In this document: positions 1 through 4,840 of the stretch, piece after piece | Layout: each line of letters begins with the position of its first letter | Position numbering within the stretch: position 1 is the stretch's first letter | Source: a bacterium | GTDB taxonomy: Bacteria > Babelota > Babeliae > Babelales > Chromulinivoraceae | Assembly: GCA_947377595.1 (NCBI GenBank) | Contig: CANCGK010000051.1 | Span: 1 to 6,886, forward strand | Reading direction: 5' to 3' | DNA: 6,886 bases | Notes under the pieces: model-generated | Database searches by the model: none | What the model saw: only the letters and a program-made list of their open reading frames with translations | What the model was told of the DNA's origin: nothing | Program-made: the position numbers and the translations under genes

Positions 1-17
1 AATGAAAAAATAATCAT
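1..17 (-). CDS. Start of a gene downstream of tpiA, possibly secG (partial)
   Basis: Only the first five full codons are in the window (Met-Ile-Ile-Phe-Ser), read leftwards from an ATG at 17-15. A good ribosome binding site, AAGGA (complement of 26-30), lies 8 bases before the ATG. The gap from the tpiA stop is 36 bp with no hairpin, so the two genes are probably cotranscribed. In many bacteria the gene after tpiA is secG, a small inner-membrane subunit of the SecYEG translocon, and a hydrophobic start such as MIIF fits that. The identity is inferred from gene order only; the visible residues cannot prove it. That a gene starts here is better supported than its name. Confidence 0.5.
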
Positions 18-53
18 ACTGCAATTCCTTAATCAATTATGAAAAAATATATT

Positions 54-812
54 TTACTTCGATTCTACTATTTTTTTTAATTCTTGAAAATCAATACTCG
101 CTTTTCCTATCAAAAATCCAGAAATACCTTTTATTTCGGCTAATTGAGGTAATGCAGCATCGCAAACACTTCCACCATATAAAAACATCACATTTTTAGC
201 AATAGGAAGTTGTACAAATAAACTTTGTAAAAAACTAAACACTTCTTGCAACTCTTCTGTTTTTGGTAAAATTCCAGAACCAATTGCATAGATCGGTTCA
301 TAGGCTATAAATATTTTTGTTGTCCCATGATATGATGACAATGTATCTAAAATTGCCTCTAATTGATCAAATAACACTTGGCATGTAAAACCTGCTTGTT
401 GTTGCGCTAATGTTTGCCCAATGCAAAAAATAGGACTGATATTTGCAGCTAAAAGCAACTTAAATTTTAATGCTATCAATTCGTTTGATTGACCTAAATA
501 TTGTCGAACTTCACTGTGTCCAATAATGCAAAATGAAAGATTAAGTTCTGATAGCGATTGGACACTTACCTGACCAGTATAAGGGCCTGCAATAACATTA
601 CTACAATCTTGCGCCCCTACATGCACTGCACTTTTTTTTAATTTTTGCTCTACATAATATAAATGTTCATAGCTTGCTGCAATTCCAATGTATGTATTTT
701 TGTCAGGATGCAAAAAAAGATCATCCCGCAAAGCTTGCTTTGTAAATTTTTTTACTGCAGAAAAAGATTGAAACATTTTCCAATTTGCAAAATAATATCG
801 TATTTTTTTCAT
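54..812 (-). CDS. tpiA: Triosephosphate isomerase
   Basis: Cytoplasmic glycolytic enzyme interconverting dihydroxyacetone phosphate and glyceraldehyde 3-phosphate. The 252-residue length is normal for the family and the whole (beta/alpha)8 barrel is present. Visible catalytic residues are Asn10 and Lys12 (ANWKM), His99 and Glu101 (IGHSE), and the general base Glu172 in AYEP. Loop 6 reads PIYAIGSG (173-180), and the phosphate-binding loops are YGGSV (212-216) and IGKAS (235-239, where GG is more usual). Several residues that are nearly always charged or aromatic differ: Gln81, Val102, Gln108, Gln133 and Tyr175 stand where yeast or chicken numbering has Glu77, Arg98, Glu104, Glu129 and Trp168. 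Activity is still expected because the catalytic set is intact. The start ATG at 812-810 gives the normal N-terminus; an AGGA (complement of 826-829) lies 13 bases upstream, a little far. It is divergent from the secreted-protein genes and probably heads an operon running off the left edge. Confidence 0.97.
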   Translation of the reverse strand: MKKIRYYFANWKMFQSFSAVKKFTKQALRDDLFLHPDKNTYIGIAASYEHLYYVEQKLKKSAVHVGAQDCSNVIAGPYTGQVSVQSLSELNLSFCIIGHSEVRQYLGQSNELIALKFKLLLAANISPIFCIGQTLAQQQAGFTCQVLFDQLEAILDTLSSYHGTTKIFIAYEPIYAIGSGILPKTEELQEVFSFLQSLFVQLPIAKNVMFLYGGSVCDAALPQLAEIKGISGFLIGKASIDFQELKKIVESK

Positions 813-836
813 GTTATTTTATTTTTCCTAAAACCT

Positions 837-865
837 TTGACTTTAACCTACAAAAAAAGTATGGT
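837..865 (+). promoter_or_regulatory. Candidate promoter for the paralog pair
   Basis: TTGACT (837-842) and TATGGT (860-865) are separated by 17 bases and match the sigma-70 consensus at 5/6 and 4/6 positions. The site lies in the 60-bp gap between divergent tpiA and the gene starting at 873. Transcription would begin near 872, leaving almost no untranslated leader before the ATG at 873. In such AT-rich DNA a chance match is quite possible. Confidence 0.3.
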
Positions 866-872
866 CTCTTAT

Positions 873-1637
873 ATGAAAAAACTATATCTTATTGTTATGA
901 TTTTATCATCATCATCTTTTATAATAAGTATTGATCAAGATAACATAACATTATCTCATGATTTTAACTTTAACAGTTCTTACAATTTATTAGTAGAACA
1001 ATCTGCGGTATTCATTAAAAATAATGCTGCGATTATATCTGCAATTCCTTTAACTATTTATTATCATCAAGATTTACTACGCACAATACAAAATCATCCT
1101 TATGTAAGCTCATACTGCTTATATATGCTATTACACTATCTGTGCGATTGCATTATCGAATATCAGCAAGAACAATCTTTAATAAAATTAACAACCTGTT
1201 TAAAAAAAACAGCTGTATCACTTCTCGTCTGCCATGGACTTAAAAATTACATTGAGCAAAAAAATACATCCCAAGAATGGGATAAACAATCTATTGATAT
1301 CTACAAATATGTAACCAAAAACACTTCTTTTTCTTTTGAACAAATAGAAATCATACTGATGAAAACATATAAAGAATTAAAACAATATTTTGCATCATTG
1401 TCATACAGCATAAAAATTGAATCAGAAGAATTCGCTTTTCTTTGTTGTCGATCTTCTATAAATTTACAAACATTATATTACATAACGCAAAATGACCTGC
1501 CATTACATCAAGCTCTTTATGAATTTGAGCACAATCAAACATATGACCTTACAATATTATTAAATCTATTACAACATAATATTACTGACAATTTCATGCT
1601 TATAGAACAGTATCTTTTAACTGAAAAAACATTGTAG
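873..1637 (+). CDS. Exported protein of unknown function, first of a tandem paralog pair
   Basis: I do not recognise the family. From the ATG at 873 the product is 254 residues. The N-terminus, MKKLYLIVMI followed by a Leu/Ser/Phe/Ile stretch to about residue 20, looks like a Sec signal peptide or membrane anchor. Other hydrophobic stretches lie near 52-64, 81-95 and 113-122, so the mature protein may be membrane-associated; the C-terminal half is polar and probably helical. The frame is open further upstream, but starts there would overlap tpiA antisense and add a basic, implausible leader. An ATG at 861 (adding MVSY) is the only serious alternative. Neither start has a clear Shine-Dalgarno sequence. 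The protein aligns along its length with the next gene's product: Asn-His-Pro at 74-76 and His-Gly-Leu at 121-123 are exactly as far apart in both. It is Cys-rich for its size (Cys82, 91, 93, 109, 120, 191, 192). It probably forms an operon with its paralog 3 bp downstream. Confidence 0.8.
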   Translation: MKKLYLIVMILSSSSFIISIDQDNITLSHDFNFNSSYNLLVEQSAVFIKNNAAIISAIPLTIYYHQDLLRTIQNHPYVSSYCLYMLLHYLCDCIIEYQQEQSLIKLTTCLKKTAVSLLVCHGLKNYIEQKNTSQEWDKQSIDIYKYVTKNTSFSFEQIEIILMKTYKELKQYFASLSYSIKIESEEFAFLCCRSSINLQTLYYITQNDLPLHQALYEFEHNQTYDLTILLNLLQHNITDNFMLIEQYLLTEKTL

Positions 1638-1640
1638 CTT

Positions 1641-2375
1641 ATGATCAAAAAAATATATTGGATGTCCCTGTATATATTATTATCATCTGATATATTCGGA
1701 CAAGAATTACAATCTTCGATAATTTTATCACCCATCCCTTTAGTAGAATTTAACAAGCTGCAAACTCATCACAGCATAAATGCATCATGGATAAAACCAT
1801 GTATTCTCCCATTATCTTGCTATTTTTTTTATCAAATTCAAAATACTGATGTTATCAACGATATCACAAATCATCCATTCTTGATTGCATCAATCATATC
1901 TAGCATATTTTTTTTATATCCTTGCATGCAAAAATTTAATCAATATGTAACTATAAAACGTGAAATTATAGACATGATACAACATCTATTTCATCTTTTA
2001 CTCATTGGACATGGTCTTGAAAATAAAATTCTAGAAGATATCAAAAATAAAGAAAAAATAATATCTGGCATTAATATGACATCTTTACAATTTTTTCTAA
2101 ATCAAGCGTATCAAGCTTGGTTTATTTTATTAGATTACTATCAAGAGCATTATACTTATGAGCGTATCTATACATACAAAATAGAAGAAATTGATTTATT
2201 TGAAGTACTCCAAGCATGCAGTTATGAAAAAGATTTACTACCCTTAGCTTTAGAATTTTACGATAAACATAGCGCTGATTATGACTATCAAATTATTTTA
2301 AATACCCTAGAATACCAACTTAAACAAATTGATCATAAATTTTATCGATTGCGTTCTGAAAAAATAAATTCATAA
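1641..2375 (+). CDS. Exported protein of unknown function, second of a tandem paralog pair
   Basis: I do not recognise the family. The product has 244 residues. The start MIKKIYWMSLYILLSSDIFG is a likely signal peptide, with possible cleavage before Gln21. Hydrophobic stretches near 53-66, 80-95 and 115-123 correspond to those of the preceding protein. Shared landmarks are Asn-His-Pro (77-79), His-Gly-Leu (124-126) followed by an (E/K)N pair, and a C-terminal block from about residue 197 that includes Asp-Leu-(Leu/Pro), Ala-Leu, an aromatic-rich YEFE/EFYD segment and Ile/Leu-Leu-Asn. The ATG is 3 bases after the preceding stop and has no Shine-Dalgarno of its own, which suggests translational coupling. 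The gene is very AT-rich. Conserved position, orientation and domain plan point to gene duplication followed by strong divergence. Whether the products act together, for example as a heterodimer at the membrane, cannot be read from the sequence. Confidence 0.82.
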   Translation: MIKKIYWMSLYILLSSDIFGQELQSSIILSPIPLVEFNKLQTHHSINASWIKPCILPLSCYFFYQIQNTDVINDITNHPFLIASIISSIFFLYPCMQKFNQYVTIKREIIDMIQHLFHLLLIGHGLENKILEDIKNKEKIISGINMTSLQFFLNQAYQAWFILLDYYQEHYTYERIYTYKIEEIDLFEVLQACSYEKDLLPLALEFYDKHSADYDYQIILNTLEYQLKQIDHKFYRLRSEKINS

Positions 2376-2433
2376 AAAGTATATTTTTTATAAAAAAAAA
2401 TGTTAATGTGCAAAGTATACAATCTCAAAAAAC

Positions 2434-2437
2434 GGAG
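2434..2437 (+). promoter_or_regulatory. Ribosome binding site fixing the start at 2447
   Basis: GGAG lies 9 bases before the ATG at 2447. It decides between that start and an in-frame GTG at 2408, which would add 13 polar, charged residues in front of an otherwise good signal peptide. The upstream GTG has no comparable site. Confidence 0.7.
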
Positions 2438-2446
2438 AAGAAAACT

Positions 2447-3247
2447 ATGCAACTTTTTATACTTTTATTAACATTATCAATACTTGCGTTAGATCTCTAT
2501 ATTGATGCTAACCAACCAATCGTCACAACAACATCTACCTCTTCACCGCTGACTACTTCAACAACATCTGCAACGACAACCCCACAACCGCCTGCACCCG
2601 CACCTGCGACTCCATCTACAACGACACCAACCCCTCCTCAAGCCGCTCCTGCAAATGCCCCAACGCCTCCTACGACTACAACCAATGCTTCTACCCCAAC
2701 GACCCCAGCAACTCCTGCTGTTACGCCCCCTGTTGTTACACCTCCAACGACCCCGGCTGCAACTACGCCACCTGTTGTTGCGTCTACAACTACACCTACG
2801 TCTACACCATCAGCGCCTACTACCGCGGCAACACCGGCAACACCTGCTGTGACTACAACAACAACTACTACAACAACGAGCGATGCACCATCTGTTCCAA
2901 AAGTTGACACCGTTGTTCAACAAATTTTAATTTCACTCTATATTCAAAATAATTACGAAGAACAAGCTATCTTACAGCAACTCGAGCTCATTTTGACAGA
3001 TCAAAATACACCCGTCATTAAAGACAATTTAAACATAACAATTAAAGGATCTACCCTGTATAGTCGAGGAACTGTAACGGCTTTTGATATCACGACTCAA
3101 AGCAAAAATATTAATAATTTTAGTGGTTTGCAAAGCATAACAATCAACAATAATAAAATTACATTTGATAATATTAAAACAGGATCAACGTTAAGTAATC
3201 CTATTAAAATAACGAAGAAAAATGGAAATTGGATTTTAGATAAATAA
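2447..3247 (+). CDS. Secreted Thr/Pro/Ala-rich protein with a small C-terminal domain, function unknown
   Basis: From the ATG at 2447 the product has 266 residues in three parts. Residues 1 to about 22 (MQLFILLLTLSILALDLYID) form a signal peptide or uncleaved anchor. Residues 24-150 are almost entirely Thr, Pro, Ala, Ser and Val, with TPPVV at 93-97 and 107-111, ATPAV at 88-92 and 131-135, and nine consecutive Thr at 136-144. Residues about 151-266 form an ordinary mixed domain: a helical part (153-184) and then a probable beta-rich part with many Asn, Ile, Thr and Lys, ending NGNWILDK. I do not recognise this domain. The layout suggests a surface or secreted protein whose C-terminal domain is held away from the membrane by an extended, mucin-like linker. 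The gene follows the paralog pair by 71 bp of AT-rich DNA. TACAAT at 2418-2423 could be a -10, but no matching -35 is evident. Transcription probably ends at the hairpin at 3258-3314. Confidence 0.85.
   Translation: MQLFILLLTLSILALDLYIDANQPIVTTTSTSSPLTTSTTSATTTPQPPAPAPATPSTTTPTPPQAAPANAPTPPTTTTNASTPTTPATPAVTPPVVTPPTTPAATTPPVVASTTTPTSTPSAPTTAATPATPAVTTTTTTTTTSDAPSVPKVDTVVQQILISLYIQNNYEEQAILQQLELILTDQNTPVIKDNLNITIKGSTLYSRGTVTAFDITTQSKNINNFSGLQSITINNNKITFDNIKTGSTLSNPIKITKKNGNWILDK
2516..2896 (+). repeat. Low-complexity Thr/Pro/Ala coding tract
   Basis: This stretch encodes residues 24-150 of the protein at 2447-3247. The plus strand is strongly C-rich and G-poor, and clearly more GC-rich than the genes before it, because ACN, CCN and GCN codons dominate. 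Synonymous codons are mixed (ACA, ACT, ACG and ACC all occur), so it is not a young, exact tandem repeat. Short degenerate copies are visible, such as the TPPVV pair, whose codons differ at a third position. Long open frames on the other strand (poly-Val) and in the +1 frame are by-products of this composition. Confidence 0.85.
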
Positions 3248-3257
3248 AATAAAAATA

Positions 3258-3314
3258 ATAATAAATTAAAGCAGTACGACATTATAATTCATTCGTGCTG
3301 CTTTAATTTATTAT
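3258..3314. terminator. Bidirectional hairpin terminator between convergent genes
   Basis: The arms 3258-3279 and 3293-3314 pair over 22 bp around a 13-base loop, with a single T-G wobble (3275 with 3297). The inner stem holds the GC-rich part (GCAGTACGA against TCGTGCTGC); the outer stem is A/T only. On each strand the inner stem is followed by a T-rich run. It sits 10 bp after the stop of the Thr/Pro-rich gene and 24 bp from the stop of convergent hisS, the right place to end both transcripts. Confidence 0.85.
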
Positions 3315-3338
3315 ATCAAATTACAGGTAATAGTTTTT

Positions 3339-4598
3339 TTATCGAATTAAATTTTTAAAATAATTTTCTAAATCTGCCTGACTAACTTTATCATCTTGTC
3401 CTGTCATCATATTTTTAACCATCACAAAATTTTGCTCTTGTTCAGTTTGACCAATAACCAAAGCATATTTTGCTTGCAATTTATCTGCTTTACGCAGCTT
3501 ACTTTTTAATGATGCAGTATCAAGCAAGATATCAACGCACACACCGATAGACTGCAAGTGATCTGCTATCAATATGCCGGTAGCATTTTGCTCTATTTGG
3601 CATGGAATAACACAAACAAGAGCTGGCTTTGGTGTTGCAAATTTTTCTTGCTGATTTTCTAAAACCAACAACAATCTTTCCATGCCAATGCCTGCTCCAA
3701 ATGCTGGCACAAGCTCTTTGCTCCCCAGTTGCTGCGCTAGCGAATCATAGCGACCACCACCACAAAAAGTATTTTGTGCTCCAAGATTTAATCCAACAAA
3801 TTCAAATACTGTTTTGTTGTAATAATCTAAGCCACGAACCAAGTAAGGATCATGCATAAAAGTAACAGAAAGTTGTAATAACTGCTCTTGCACCATCTGC
3901 CATTCAAGTAAACTTTCTGGAGTTAAATGATCAGTAATTTTTGGAGCTCGAGTATATAAATCATGACAAACTTCATTTTTACAATCAAAAACTCGTAAAA
4001 TATTAGAGTCTTTACGTTGTTTGCACGTATCACACAAAATTGCATCATGCTCAACTAAAAAAGCATACAAATGTTCTTTAAAAATTTGACGATCATGCGG
4101 CTGGCCTAAAAAATTAATGTGTAAAACAAAATTTTCTATGTGTAACTTCTCTTCAAATAAATTTGATAGCATGCTGATAAAAAAAGCATCATACATAACA
4201 TGTGCAGTACCTAAAGATTCAATGCTCACCTGATGAAATTGACGTAATCTGCCTTTTTGTGGCCGTTCATAACGAAATGCTGGGCCATAAGAAAAAACTT
4301 TCCAAGGTAACACTAAAGAACCTTGCTCTTGAACAAATGCCCGTACCGTTCCGGCTGTCATTTCTGGCCGCAAACAAATACGCTCACGATCACTTTTTGA
4401 CTGCACAATAAACATTTCTTTGCCTACGACATCGGTTGCAACACCAAGTCCTCGTTCAAAAAGTTCTACTGATTCTAAAATTGGCGTTGAAATTTGTGAA
4501 AAATTATAATTTTTAAGATGTGATTGAATAATTTGCAACACGCCATCAGTCAATCGATAGTCTAAAATATCTTGAGTACCTTTTATTAACGAAAACAT
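3339..4598 (-). CDS. hisS: Histidyl-tRNA synthetase
   Basis: Cytoplasmic class II aminoacyl-tRNA synthetase that activates histidine with ATP and charges tRNA-His. The 419-residue length is close to the usual 420-430. Landmarks in order are the N-terminal KGTQDIL (6-12); LRPEMTAGTVRA (76-87); motif 2, GPAFRYERPQKGRLRQFHQ (105-123), with the ATP-contacting Arg109; a Cys-bearing segment with C189-x2-C192, C206 and C211, similar to one found in many bacterial HisRS; the HisA motif RGLDYY (255-260) with the catalytic Arg255; CGGGRYD (279-285); and motif 3, GAGIGMERLL (301-310). The rest (about 324-419) is the anticodon-binding domain. The ATG at 4598-4596 places KGTQD where the family has it. AAAGGG (complement of 4605-4610) lies 6 bases upstream. 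The gene appears to be transcribed alone, from the extended -10 at 4633-4641 to the shared terminator. Nothing in it looks broken. Confidence 0.98.
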   Translation of the reverse strand: MFSLIKGTQDILDYRLTDGVLQIIQSHLKNYNFSQISTPILESVELFERGLGVATDVVGKEMFIVQSKSDRERICLRPEMTAGTVRAFVQEQGSLVLPWKVFSYGPAFRYERPQKGRLRQFHQVSIESLGTAHVMYDAFFISMLSNLFEEKLHIENFVLHINFLGQPHDRQIFKEHLYAFLVEHDAILCDTCKQRKDSNILRVFDCKNEVCHDLYTRAPKITDHLTPESLLEWQMVQEQLLQLSVTFMHDPYLVRGLDYYNKTVFEFVGLNLGAQNTFCGGGRYDSLAQQLGSKELVPAFGAGIGMERLLLVLENQQEKFATPKPALVCVIPCQIEQNATGILIADHLQSIGVCVDILLDTASLKSKLRKADKLQAKYALVIGQTEQEQNFVMVKNMMTGQDDKVSQADLENYFKNLIR

Positions 4599-4632
4599 AG
4601 AAAACCCTTTACGTCAAAGCTTTTTAGTTGAT

Positions 4633-4641
4633 AGTATAGCA
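4633..4641 (-). promoter_or_regulatory. Extended -10 promoter element of hisS
   Basis: Read on the minus strand, 4641-4633 is TGCTATACT: a TGn extension plus TATACT (5/6 to TATAAT). It lies about 35 bases before the hisS ATG, giving a short leader of roughly 25-30 bases. No good -35 sits at 17 bases; TTGCTT (complement of 4654-4659) is at 15. Extended -10 promoters can work without a -35. Confidence 0.6.
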
Positions 4642-4660
4642 GAATCGTGCGACAAGCAAC

Positions 4661-4686
4661 AGTCAATATAAAAAATTATATTGACT
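4661..4686. repeat. Perfect 11-bp inverted repeat between hisS and the outer membrane protein gene
   Basis: AGTCAATATAA (4661-4671) and TTATATTGACT (4676-4686) are exact reverse complements around AAAA. Each arm carries TTGACT pointing outward, a 5/6 match to a -35. On the plus strand TTGACT (4681-4686) is followed 18 bases later by TAGAAA (4705-4710, 4/6), a weak candidate promoter for the gene at 4841. On the minus strand the spacing to the hisS -10 is 22 bases, too long for a normal promoter. The dyad could be a regulator's binding site, since it lies upstream of both divergent genes. No known operator was recognised. Confidence 0.6.
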
Positions 4687-4762
4687 ATATATCATAAAAA
4701 TTGTTAGAAAAGTAGGTATGAAATTTCTCAATTTTTAAAAAGATAAAAATTATAGAACTCAT

Positions 4763-4768
4763 AGGAGG
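4763..4768 (+). promoter_or_regulatory. Isolated consensus Shine-Dalgarno (AGGAGG) in the leader of the outer membrane protein gene
   Basis: AGGAGG is the strongest ribosome binding sequence in the window, yet no ATG, GTG or TTG lies within translation distance of it. The next gene starts 72 bases further on. The remaining leader is A/T-rich. It may be a chance match, a ribosome standby site, or part of a leader element. Confidence 0.4.
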
Positions 4769-4830
4769 AAAAAAGTAAAAATTTTTCAAGGGATTTTTTT
4801 GACATATCATCTGTTTTAATAAAAAAGGAT

Positions 4831-4835
4831 AAGGA
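4831..4835 (+). promoter_or_regulatory. Ribosome binding site of the outer membrane protein gene
   Basis: AAGGA lies 5 bases before the ATG at 4841, preceded by a second AAGGA at 4825-4829. Together with the clear signal peptide that follows, it fixes the start. Confidence 0.75.
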
Positions 4836-4840
4836 TTATT

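Noticed and set aside
663..872. Upstream extension of the reading frame of the gene at 873, giving a 324-residue protein
   Set aside because: It would run antisense through the start of tpiA and add a basic, Cys/Phe-rich leader ahead of a normal signal peptide; the extra length is chance open frame.
1535..1756. Minus-strand 73-residue open frame across the junction of the two paralogs
   Set aside because: It is antisense to both genes, with no ribosome binding site and no protein-like features.
2376..2400. A/T palindrome (TTTTTTATAAAAAA at 2384-2397) as a terminator after the second paralog
   Set aside because: It has no loop and no GC pairs, so it would not form a stable RNA hairpin; it is better explained by base composition.
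2655..2852. Leu/Gln/Arg/Pro-rich open frame overlapping the Thr/Pro tract in another frame
   Set aside because: It is a frame-shifted shadow of the same low-complexity tract, lying wholly inside the real gene.
2638..2910. Minus-strand open frame encoding a Val/Gly/Ala-rich 90-residue product
   Set aside because: It is the complement of the ACN/GCN/CCN codon tract of the Thr/Pro-rich gene. Poly-Val arises from poly-Thr codons read in reverse, and there is no ribosome binding site or real protein character.
3097..3282. Minus-strand 61-residue hydrophobic open frame
   Set aside because: It is antisense to the Asn/Ile/Lys-rich end of the Thr/Pro-rich gene and starts inside the terminator stem; hydrophobicity is expected when AT-rich codons are read in reverse.
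3629..4411. Two plus-strand open frames (3629-3859 and 4202-4411) inside hisS
   Set aside because: Both are antisense to well-conserved hisS coding sequence and show no initiation signals or recognisable product.
4799..4827. Perfect -35 hexamer TTGACA at 4799-4804 as the promoter of the gene at 4841
   Set aside because: No acceptable -10 lies 16-18 bases downstream (the position reads AAAAAG), and transcription would start on or after the ribosome binding site.
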